43,596 bases of DNA from Flavobacteriaceae bacterium (lineage in GTDB: Bacteria; Bacteroidota; Bacteroidia; Flavobacteriales; Flavobacteriaceae), in assembly GCA_030148025.1 (NCBI GenBank), contig JASBUG010000005.1, forward strand, positions 1 through 43,596, written 5' to 3'. Position 1 is the first letter of the stretch, and the number at the start of each line of letters is the position of its first letter. Below the pieces are notes generated by a model. It had not been told where the DNA came from. It saw only the letters and a program-made list of their open reading frames with translations, and did no database searches. Made by a program: the position numbers and the translations under genes. Of this stretch, positions 36,037-43,596 are shown one piece after another.

Positions 36037-37392
36037 TTAACCTATAAGTCCTTTTACCTCCTCAAAATCCAATCCTCCGTAATTACCAGAACTCATCAAC
36101 AATAATGCTTTATCATCAAAATTTTGAGAGAATAAATACTCTTTAAATTCTTGCGGATTGGTATAAATAATGAGATCGTTACGCTCAAACGCATTTGCAA
36201 TTTGATTTTTTGTGACTTCTTTTAATTTTTTAATCTCTACAGCATGTGGTGAATAAAACACTACTGCAACATCTGCTGCATCTAGAGCACCTTTATATTC
36301 TTTTAAAAACTCAGCATTTAAACTACTATAAGTATGCAACTCTAAACAGGCCAGAACAGTTCTGTCCTTATACTGTTCTTTTACTGCATTGGTAGTTGCT
36401 TTTACTTTACTTGGTGAATGTGCAAAGTCTTTATAGGCTACACTATTCTTACTTTCAGCTATTTTTTCTAAACGCTTACTTGCACCTTTAAATGTAGAAA
36501 TGGCTTCGTAGAAATCATCTTCATCGACTCCCATTTGCTGACAGATCCATTTAGCTCCTGAAAGATTATTTAGGTTGTGCTTACCAAACACTTCAATCGG
36601 CATTGGTCCATCTGGAGTTTCTAATAATGTTTCTCCATCTTCTACTGAGTATTCTGGAGTATCATATGGAAATTTACGAATAGGATTTTCGGATGCTTCC
36701 ACAACTTGTTTTACAGATTCGTCTTCAACATTATAGGTAATGCTTCCGCCCTTCGTAATACTGTCTATAAAAATGCTAAACTGCTCTACATAATTTTCAA
36801 ACGTTGGAAATACATTAATATGATCCCAAGCAATACCGCTTAACAACGCAATATTAGGTTGATACAAATGAAATTTTGGTCGTCTATCTATAGGCGAACT
36901 TAAATACTCATCACCTTCAAGTACAATGAAATCATTATCATCAGTAAGTTTTACCATGACATCAAAACCTTCTAGTTGTGCGCCAACCATATAATCAACA
37001 TCAATATCATGATAATGCATCACATGAAGAATCATAGAAGTAATAGTTGTTTTACCATGACTCCCTCCTATTACAACTCTGGTTTTATGCTTGGATTGCT
37101 CGTATAAAAATTCTGGGTAGCTATAAATTGTAAGTCCTAATTCTTGTGCTTTTAATAGTTCAGGATTATCTGCTTTTGCATGCATTCCTAAAACAATAGC
37201 ATCTAAATCTTGAGTGATCTTTTCTGGAAACCATCCAAATGCTTCTGGTAATAAACCTTTAGCTTCTAATCGTGATTTTGAAGGGTCGAAAATAACATCA
37301 TCACTCCCTGTAACTTGATATCCTTTATTGTGTAACGCAATAGCAAGATTGTGCATTGCAGCGCCTCCAATGGCAATAAAATGTACGTTCAT
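36037..37392 (-). CDS. mpl: Mpl-like Mur ligase (murein tripeptide recycling)
   Basis: Mpl joins recycled L-Ala-gamma-D-Glu-meso-DAP tripeptide to UDP-MurNAc in the cytosol. The 451-residue product shows a Rossmann start MNVHFIAIGGAAMHNLAIAL, the ATP-binding loop GGSHGKTTITSMI (residues 109-121), LEGDEYLSSPID, SGIAWDHINVFP, FGKHNLNNLSGAKWIC and KDFAHSPSKVKATTNAV. This pattern and the single-residue differences from MurC favour Mpl over MurC. The length is usual. It lies between the TPR gene (42-base gap) and the AraC-family gene. Confidence 0.88.
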   Translation of the reverse strand: MNVHFIAIGGAAMHNLAIALHNKGYQVTGSDDVIFDPSKSRLEAKGLLPEAFGWFPEKITQDLDAIVLGMHAKADNPELLKAQELGLTIYSYPEFLYEQSKHKTRVVIGGSHGKTTITSMILHVMHYHDIDVDYMVGAQLEGFDVMVKLTDDNDFIVLEGDEYLSSPIDRRPKFHLYQPNIALLSGIAWDHINVFPTFENYVEQFSIFIDSITKGGSITYNVEDESVKQVVEASENPIRKFPYDTPEYSVEDGETLLETPDGPMPIEVFGKHNLNNLSGAKWICQQMGVDEDDFYEAISTFKGASKRLEKIAESKNSVAYKDFAHSPSKVKATTNAVKEQYKDRTVLACLELHTYSSLNAEFLKEYKGALDAADVAVVFYSPHAVEIKKLKEVTKNQIANAFERNDLIIYTNPQEFKEYLFSQNFDDKALLLMSSGNYGGLDFEEVKGLIG

Positions 37393-37434
37393 AAAACTGT
37401 AATTCGCTTCGTAAAGATAACTATTACCTCAACA

Positions 37435-38388
37435 TTACAGTTCTAAAATTTGTTGTTTTTCTTTTAATGCCTGCTTAAAGCTCGAACGTATTGTTAAGGC
37501 CTTATCAATCCATTTTAGAGCTTCTTGCTTATTCTTTTTGTGCTTTTCAATTTGAGCCATTCTATAATATGCCCATTCTATAGGCACACCATCTTTAGCC
37601 GTGTGATTTTCAACATATATTTTTAAACATTCTGCACCTTTATCCAATTGTATATTATAATCTGCACATACTTTCCCTATTTGATAGTGCAAGGCATTTC
37701 TATGATGTTTGTCGTGAGATCTCTCAATGGTTTTGATAGCCTTTTCAGGTTGCTCAGTAGCTTCATATAGATCGCTTAACTTTTTAAAACAAGTGAGTGA
37801 ACCTCCAACTTCAATAGCTTTTTTATAAAAAACTTCTGCTAATTCTGGTTCGTCATCATATTCATAAATATAGCCTTTGGCTAAATAACCATCAACTTTT
37901 GAGAGTTGTTCTAACTCTTCAGCATATTTTAGAGATTTTTTCTTACTCCCTCCAATAATTCCAGGCAATTGCATATAGAGTTCAACCAAGGCCCAACGTG
38001 TATCAATATGCTTAGGGTCAAGTTCAGCAGCTCTTAAAAATGCTTTTTTTACATCTCCAATAATTCCTAGCGCTCTAAATTTTGAAACTGTGAGCGCTTT
38101 TAAGCCTAAAGCACCACCATATTTATAATGGTAATTAGCATTATTAGCATCGGCAGATACTAAAATTTTATATTGCTTAATGGCAGCATCCCATTCTTTT
38201 TGATAACCATGTGCATCTCCCAAAAGCTCTATAGCCTTCAGATCTCGTGGATTTTGCTCTACAAACTCACTAGCCAACATTTCTGCTTTTTGATACTGTT
38301 TGTTTTCAAATAATTGCGGGATTTCTACATACAGCGATTGACTAAATGCAAACATAGGAAACCATAAAAAAAGTAATACTTTCTTCAT
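37435..38388 (-). CDS. periplasmic TPR-repeat protein
   Basis: The 317-residue product has a short signal peptide (MFAFSQ, cleavage near residue 17) and tetratricopeptide-type repeats along its length, such as YQKAEMLASEFVEQNPRDLKAIELLGDA, visible as YQKEWDAAIKQYKILVSADA, AFLRAAELDPKHIDTRWAL, EPELAEVFYKKAIEVGG and KQEALKWIDKALTIRS. It probably serves as a protein-interaction scaffold in the periplasm or at the membrane. It is first in a minus-strand run with mpl, and divergent from the A2M gene with 143 bases between. Confidence 0.85.
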   Translation of the reverse strand: MKKVLLFLWFPMFAFSQSLYVEIPQLFENKQYQKAEMLASEFVEQNPRDLKAIELLGDAHGYQKEWDAAIKQYKILVSADANNANYHYKYGGALGLKALTVSKFRALGIIGDVKKAFLRAAELDPKHIDTRWALVELYMQLPGIIGGSKKKSLKYAEELEQLSKVDGYLAKGYIYEYDDEPELAEVFYKKAIEVGGSLTCFKKLSDLYEATEQPEKAIKTIERSHDKHHRNALHYQIGKVCADYNIQLDKGAECLKIYVENHTAKDGVPIEWAYYRMAQIEKHKKNKQEALKWIDKALTIRSSFKQALKEKQQILEL

Positions 38389-38531
38389 AAAATATACAGT
38401 CGAAAATGTAAAAATAACCTTTCTATGTCACTTGTAAAATAGTTATCTTCACTCAACCATATAACAGCTTTACTCATTCTTTATTTTTTGGAATACATTT
38501 TGAAGTTAACATTGTGGTAAAATTAATTTCC

Positions 38532-41500
38532 ATGAAAAACTATCTACTTATATTAATGATCCTACTTTTTGCTAACACTACCAATGCTCAAAACGCCAAC
38601 TATAATGATTTATGGAATCAGGTTGAAAAATTTGAAGTCGATGGCTTACCAAAATCGGCTTTGAAAATCGTTGAAGACATAGCTGTAAAAGCAAAAAAAG
38701 AAGCCAACAACAACCAAATAATCAAAAGCCTCATTTTTAAAAGCAAGTTTGCACTTATACTTGAAGAAGATGCTCAGTTAAAAATTATAAATGACTTTAA
38801 AACTGAAATTTCACAAAGCAAATTCCCTACAAAGAACATTTTAGAAAATCTACTCGCCAATCTGTACTGGCAATATTTTCAGCAAAATCGTTGGAAATTC
38901 TACGACAGAACAAATACTTCTGAAAAAGTAGATACTACAGATTTCAGAACTTGGGATTTACAAACATTATTTAATGAAATCTCACTTCATTTTGAAAATT
39001 CGCTTCAGAATGGATTAATGCTACAACTTGAAGACTTAAAAAAATACGATACGCTTTTAACAACGATTGAAGGCTCTAAAACATATCGCCCTTCATTATT
39101 TGATTTTCTTGCTCATAATGCTCTAACTTTTTACAAAACAGACGAAAATAGTATTACTAAGCCTGCTTACAAATTTGAGTTAGATGATTCATCGTTTCTA
39201 AGTGATTCTAAAACATTTTCGCAATTACATATAGTATCAAAAGACACTACGTCTTTACAACTTAAAGCTCTTAAATTATACCAAGAACTCATTGGTTTTC
39301 ATTTAAAAAACAATAATCATAAAGCTTTAGCTACTGTTAATATAGAACGTTTACATTTTGTAAAACAGCATGGTACTTTTAAAGACAAAGAAGCACTGTT
39401 ACTAAACACTTTTTCTATTGAAAAAAATGAGATTAATGATGTTGAAGTTTCTGGATTATATAACTACGAAATAGCTTCGATTTATTACAATCAAAGTAAT
39501 TCTTACACGCCTAAAAAGAACGAAGCACATCGTTGGAAAGCAAAAGAAGCTCTTGAAATTTGTAACGCAGTTATAGATGAAAATGCAAATAGTAATGCTG
39601 CTAAAAAATGTGCTGACCTTAAACAACAAATTTTACAGGAAACGCTTCAAATTACTACAGAGAATTATGTTCCTGTAAACATGCCTTCAAAATTATTAGT
39701 AAGCTATAAGAATATTGATGCTCTTAACTTCAAGATCTATTCAATAACTCATAAGCAATTAAAGGAGCTAAATAAAACGTATAGAAAAGAAGACCAACTA
39801 AAATTTATAAAAAACCTTAATCCAGTTAACAATTGGAACGCTGCATTAATTAACGAAAATGATTACCAAAAACACAGCGTGGAGGTTGTGGTTCCTAACT
39901 TAACAAATGGTATATACATTGTTTATAGCGAAGTTGCTAACAAACCTGAAACTTGGGCTTATAGCAAACTTCAAGTAACTGACTTTGCATTAGTACAAAA
40001 AACAGCAGAAAAATATACTGTTTATCAAGTCATAGATCGAAATCATGGAAAACCTATTTCTAACGCTAGAGTAAAATTATCATATCAAAAAAATTACCGA
40101 AATAGCGTATCTACACTTACACAAACTACTGATGCTAATGGCGAAATACATATTAAAAGAACTAAAAAACCTTGGTATAACATTTCGGTAGAAGTCACAA
40201 AAAATGATACCAAAAGTTATTTCGGCAACTATTATTCTAGTCGTCTTTATGAGAATGATGATGACGATAAACTAGAATATAGAAGCTTCTTATTTACAGA
40301 CAGAAGTATTTACAGACCTGGACAAACCGTTTACTTTAAAGGAATTGTTATTAAAACAGAAAATGAGAAGTCAGAAGTCGTTAAAAATGAAGACATCTTT
40401 ATCAAGTTTTACAACACAAATAGTGAAGAGATACAAAGGGTTACATTAACAACAAATGATTTTGGTTCAATTTCAGGTGAATTTCTAATTCCAAATAATG
40501 GGCTTACTGGGCAACATGAAATTAACCTTATGGGAAAGAACTTCTATTTACCAACAAGTTCTTATACCTATTTCTCAGTTGAAGAATATAAGCGCCCAAA
40601 ATTTGAAGCCAACTTTAAACCAATTACAGAAACGGTAAAAATTAACGATTCTGTTAAGGTAACTGGAGAAGCTCTAGCCTATGCAGGAAGTAATATTACT
40701 GACGCAAAAGTAGTGTATCGTGTACACCGAAAAGTACAATACCCAAGATGGTATTATTGGTATCGTCCTTCATTTAATAGCGAACCTCAAGAAATTGCTC
40801 ATGGTGAGACAACCACTGATGCTTCAGGAAATTTTGATATCGTATTTAAAGCGCTTCCAGATACTAGTGTAGATAAAGACAGTCAACCAATATTTCACTA
40901 TGAAGTAACTGCAGACATTACTGATGTTAATGGTGAAACACGTTCAGCAACTACAACTGTAAATGTTGGTTATCATACGTTAACTGCAAATTTAGAAGTA
41001 GACAATCTTCTTGATAAAACCAATAAGAAACATACCTTAACAGTTGATACCAAAAACTTAAATGGTGAATTTGCCCCTGCTAAAGGAAACATCAAGATAT
41101 ATAAATTAATTGCTCCTAAATCTGTCTTGAGGCAGAGACCTTGGCAAGCTCCAGATTATAAACTGCAAACTCGTGAAGCTTTTAAAGAATTATTTCCTTA
41201 TGAAGCCTATGATAATGAAAACGGTTCCAGAAACTGGGAAAAAGGTATTGTAGTTTTTAATAGATCATTTGACACAAAAGAGTCAAAAGAACTAGCTCTA
41301 GGAAATATGAAACGATGGGAATCTGGTCTTTATACCATCGTATTAGAAAGTCAAGATCCTTACGGACAAATAGTGAAAGATGAAGCTAGAATTACGTTGT
41401 TTTCTCCTAAAGACAATACACTAGCTGATAAGCAATTGTTTAGTATTAACACTAATAAAACAAGCTATCAACCTGATGATACAGTTGAGTTAACATTAGC

Positions 41501-43596
41501 TTCGGCAGCAGAAAACATTACTGTTTTTGTTGAAATTGAAAAGAACAAAACCATTACAAATAAATATCAATTTGTACTTAACAACAATAAAAAACAACTG
41601 AGTATTCCAGTGACAAAGGATGATCTAGGTGGTTTTGTAGTTCATTATACTTTGGCGGCTTATAACAGTTCTAAAACATCTAGTATTACTATTCCTGTAC
41701 CTTATCCTAAAACAGATCTAGAGATTGAAACATCTACCTTTAGGGATAAGTTACAACCTGGAACTGAAGAAACTTGGAGTTTTAAAATTAAAGGTCCAAA
41801 AGGCGATAAAGTAAGTGCCGAATTATTGGCTGGCATGTATGATGCATCTTTAGACCAGTTCAAACCTCACTACTGGCAATTCAATCCAATTTACAGATCA
41901 GACTATTTTTCTAACTATAATAAAAACAGCAATCAAAGTTTTAATAATAGTTCTTTTAGAGTGTACAATAGTTATCGTTTTAATAGACAATATAATCCTC
42001 AAAGTTATGATCAACTAAATTGGTTTGGGTTCTATTTTAATCGAAAAGCAAACAATGTTGTTATTAGAGGGTATAGTACTATTTTAGAGGATAACTCCTC
42101 TGAGTTAGAAGAAGTCGTGGTTACTGCTCAGGGTATTAAAAAAGAAAAGAAAGCTCTAGGTTATGCTGTTTCTGAAATTAGAGCGGAAAGTGTTGACGAA
42201 GAATACGAAGCGGATGTAGCAAGAGTACTTTCTGGAAAAGCTTCAGGAGTTCATATTGAAGAATGGACTCCAAAAAATGCATTAGAAATATCATTTGATG
42301 GTGTTAGTATTAGAAAAAACCTCCAAGAAACCGCCTTTTTCTATCCTAACCTTAAAACAGATAAAGATGGAAACGTCACCTTTAGTTTTACGACTCCTGA
42401 AGCTTTAACCAAATGGAAATTGCAATTATTAGCACATACCAAAACTTTAGAAAGTGCAACTAAAACTTTAGAAACTGTTACGCAAAAAGAACTAATGGTT
42501 ATTCCTAATGCACCACGATTTTTAAGAGAAGGAGATGAGATAACTTTTAGTACTAAAATTGCTAATATTTCAGATAAAGCATTATCTGGTCAAGCAAAGT
42601 TAGAATTAACTGATGCACTTACTGGAAAAGAGGTCACTGCTAATCTTGTTAATTCGAACACAGTTAAGAACTTTACCGTAGATGCTAAAGGCAATACACA
42701 AGTATCTTGGAATTTGACTATTCCTGATAATGTGCAAGCTGTTCAGTATAAAGTATTAGCAGCAACAGGTGAATTTAGCGATGGTGAACAAAATGCCTTA
42801 CCAGTATTAAGTAATAGAATGTTGGTTACTGAAACAATGCCAATGTGGATAAAATCTAACCAAACAAAAACATTCACCTTAGACAAACTTAAGAATACGC
42901 AATCTACAACACTTAAGCACCATAAACTAACTTTGGAAATGACATCTAATCCTGCTTGGTATGCAGTTCAGGCATTACCATACTTAATGGAATATCCTTA
43001 TGAGTGTAACGAGCAAACCTTTAGCAGATATTATGCAAATGCATTGGCAAGTCATATTGTAAATAGTAATCCAAGAATTAAAGAGGTATTTAATCAGTGG
43101 AAATCTCAAGATGCATTAATTTCAAATCTTGAAAAAAATCAGGAATTAAAGTCACTACTGATTCAGGAAACACCTTGGTTACGTGATGCACAAAGTGAAA
43201 CCGAACAAAAGAAACGTATCGCACTATTGTTCGATCTAAATAAAATGAACAATGAGTTAGCATCTGCATTACAAAAATTAAAACAAAACCAAATGGGTAA
43301 TGGAGCTTGGTCTTGGTTTAATGGTGGACGAGAAAACAGGTATATCACGCAACATATTATCACAGGTTTTGGTCACCTTGATAAACTAAATGTCATTCTG
43401 AACGATAGTGAAGAATCTATGATTAAGAGAGCCATCAAATACCTAGATAAAGAGTTCATTCAAGAATATAAAGACATTAGAAAATATGATAAAGATGTTG
43501 ATTTAAGTAAAGACCATTTAAGTCATACACAACTACATTACATGTATATGCGAAGCTTTTTTAAAGACGTAAAAGCTTCGAATGAAGTAAAAGAAA
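38532..43596 (+). CDS. alpha-2-macroglobulin family protein with TonB-box/plug-like insert (3' end outside window)
   Basis: Bacterial A2Ms are thought to trap proteases through a bait region and a thioester. This product is 1688 residues to the window edge and is still open. It starts MKNYLLILMILLFANTTNAQ, a type I signal peptide with no lipobox. It has a helical N-terminal region and a CarboxypepD/MG1-like part (GKPISNARVKLSYQ, near residue 500). The MG2 signature TDRSIYRPGQTVYFKG starts at 589. An Asn/Tyr-rich stretch (about 1117-1176) is followed by a SusC-like segment (1177-1242: VIRGYSTI, LEEVVVTAQG, DVARVLSGKASGV). The A2M domain starts near 1263 (NLQETAFFYPNLKTDKDGNV). The thioester CNEQ is at 1492-1495, in the thioester domain that the window cuts. 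The frame is intact throughout. It is divergent from the TPR gene. Confidence 0.93.
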   Translation, partial: MKNYLLILMILLFANTTNAQNANYNDLWNQVEKFEVDGLPKSALKIVEDIAVKAKKEANNNQIIKSLIFKSKFALILEEDAQLKIINDFKTEISQSKFPTKNILENLLANLYWQYFQQNRWKFYDRTNTSEKVDTTDFRTWDLQTLFNEISLHFENSLQNGLMLQLEDLKKYDTLLTTIEGSKTYRPSLFDFLAHNALTFYKTDENSITKPAYKFELDDSSFLSDSKTFSQLHIVSKDTTSLQLKALKLYQELIGFHLKNNNHKALATVNIERLHFVKQHGTFKDKEALLLNTFSIEKNEINDVEVSGLYNYEIASIYYNQSNSYTPKKNEAHRWKAKEALEICNAVIDENANSNAAKKCADLKQQILQETLQITTENYVPVNMPSKLLVSYKNIDALNFKIYSITHKQLKELNKTYRKEDQLKFIKNLNPVNNWNAALINENDYQKHSVEVVVPNLTNGIYIVYSEVANKPETWAYSKLQVTDFALVQKTAEKYTVYQVIDRNHGKPISNARVKLSYQKNYRNSVSTLTQTTDANGEIHIKRTKKPWYNISVEVTKNDTKSYFGNYYSSRLYENDDDDKLEYRSFLFTDRSIYRPGQTVYFKGIVIKTENEKSEVVKNEDIFIKFYNTNSEEIQRVTLTTNDFGSISGEFLIPNNGLTGQHEINLMGKNFYLPTSSYTYFSVEEYKRPKFEANFKPITETVKINDSVKVTGEALAYAGSNITDAKVVYRVHRKVQYPRWYYWYRPSFNSEPQEIAHGETTTDASGNFDIVFKALPDTSVDKDSQPIFHYEVTADITDVNGETRSATTTVNVGYHTLTANLEVDNLLDKTNKKHTLTVDTKNLNGEFAPAKGNIKIYKLIAPKSVLRQRPWQAPDYKLQTREAFKELFPYEAYDNENGSRNWEKGIVVFNRSFDTKESKELALGNMKRWESGLYTIVLESQDPYGQIVKDEARITLFSPKDNTLADKQLFSINTNKTSYQPDDTVELTLASAAENITVFVEIEKNKTITNKYQFVLNNNKKQLSIPVTKDDLGGFVVHYTLAAYNSSKTSSITIPVPYPKTDLEIETSTFRDKLQPGTEETWSFKIKGPKGDKVSAELLAGMYDASLDQFKPHYWQFNPIYRSDYFSNYNKNSNQSFNNSSFRVYNSYRFNRQYNPQSYDQLNWFGFYFNRKANNVVIRGYSTILEDNSSELEEVVVTAQGIKKEKKALGYAVSEIRAESVDEEYEADVARVLSGKASGVHIEEWTPKNALEISFDGVSIRKNLQETAFFYPNLKTDKDGNVTFSFTTPEALTKWKLQLLAHTKTLESATKTLETVTQKELMVIPNAPRFLREGDEITFSTKIANISDKALSGQAKLELTDALTGKEVTANLVNSNTVKNFTVDAKGNTQVSWNLTIPDNVQAVQYKVLAATGEFSDGEQNALPVLSNRMLVTETMPMWIKSNQTKTFTLDKLKNTQSTTLKHHKLTLEMTSNPAWYAVQALPYLMEYPYECNEQTFSRYYANALASHIVNSNPRIKEVFNQWKSQDALISNLEKNQELKSLLIQETPWLRDAQSETEQKKRIALLFDLNKMNNELASALQKLKQNQMGNGAWSWFNGGRENRYITQHIITGFGHLDKLNVILNDSEESMIKRAIKYLDKEFIQEYKDIRKYDKDVDLSKDHLSHTQLHYMYMRSFFKDVKASNEVKE
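42060..42257 (+). other. SusC-like TonB-box/plug segment inside the A2M protein
   Basis: Codons 1177-1242 of the A2M gene encode VIRGYSTI and then, from residue 1192, a 51-residue segment matching residues 102-152 of the SusC transporter at 12773. By hand count 39 of 51 residues are identical. The shared blocks are LEEVVVTAQGIK, EKKALGYAVSE and DVARVLSGKASGV. Nucleotides differ at many third positions (only about 14 bases in a row are identical around GCTCAGGGTATTAA), so it is not a recent copy of the susC gene in this window. Confidence 0.9.
43005..43016 (+). other. thioester motif (CNEQ) of the A2M protein
   Basis: Residues Cys1492-Asn-Glu-Gln1495 lie in the context MEYPYECNEQTFSRYYANAL, the standard C-x-E-Q thioester of trapping macroglobulins. 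Its presence predicts that the protein can attach covalently to a target after cleavage. Confidence 0.93.

Noticed and set aside
42060..42257. Explaining the SusC-like segment as an assembly chimera, frameshift or recent gene conversion from the susC gene in this window
   Set aside because: The reading frame is continuous on both sides, the flanking A2M sequence is intact, and the shared codons differ at many third positions from the susC copy.
43163..43363. 66-codon minus-strand frame inside the A2M gene
   Set aside because: It is antisense to the conserved thioester-domain coding sequence and has no family resemblance.

Overview
The window looks like chromosomal DNA of a marine-type member of the family Flavobacteriaceae (phylum Bacteroidota). 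The evidence is low GC content, SusC/SusD outer-membrane pairs, a type IX secretion sorting domain, Bacteroidota-type promoter motifs (TTG / TAnnTTTG), lipoproteins with acidic residues just after the lipobox cysteine, and the gene order rpsL-rpsG-fusA-rpsJ-rplC with no tuf gene between fusA and rpsJ. I see no rRNA, tRNA, CRISPR array, transposase or prophage.

Region 1 (1-10,860, minus strand) is one long run of translation genes: rpsL, rpsG, fusA, rpsJ, rplC, rplD, rplW, rplB, rpsS, rplV, rpsC, rplP, rpmC, rpsQ, rplN, rplX, rplE, rpsN, rpsH, rplF and the first codons of rplR. The str promoter is clear, and its transcript would begin with a terminator-like hairpin. The only real gap in the run, between rpsJ and rplC, holds an interspersed-repeat-like element and a second hairpin.

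Region 2 (10,950-22,260, plus strand) is an outer-membrane and surface block. It contains an Omp85/BamA-type protein, a SusC/RagA TonB-dependent transporter, a SusD/RagB lipoprotein, an unassigned lipoprotein with a DSYGDGW motif, a strong hairpin terminator, and a large CRTAC1-like lipoprotein with seven FG-GAP-type repeats on each side of an ASPIC/UnbV domain. No carbohydrate-active enzyme is present, so the substrate cannot be read from the locus.

Region 3 (22,260-32,483) is mostly housekeeping and small enzymes: RlmB, a rhomboid protease, RarA, a secreted protein of unknown function, a Cj0069/ATP-grasp-like protein, a minus-strand radC / polysaccharide-deacetylase-like / YjjG-like HAD operon, and a plus-strand series of DUF1569, PaiB-like, VOC, membrane and orphan proteins. 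Three convergent gene pairs share their stop codons in 4-base TTAR overlaps.

Region 4 (32,480-38,388, minus strand) reads TPR protein, Mpl-like Mur ligase, a seven-helix membrane AraC-family regulator, a T9SS-sorted beta-propeller-like protein, and a secreted protein with an erythromycin-esterase/ChaN-like motif.

Region 5 (38,532 to the window end, plus strand) is a giant alpha-2-macroglobulin (A2M) family protein that continues past the window. It keeps the MG2 signature and the CxEQ thioester. Just before the A2M (PF00207-type) domain, where bait regions sit in A2Ms, it carries a segment of about 51 residues that matches the TonB-box and early-plug segment of the SusC transporter in this same window at 39 of 51 positions. 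This TonB-receptor-like segment inside a protease-trap protein is the most unusual thing in the window.
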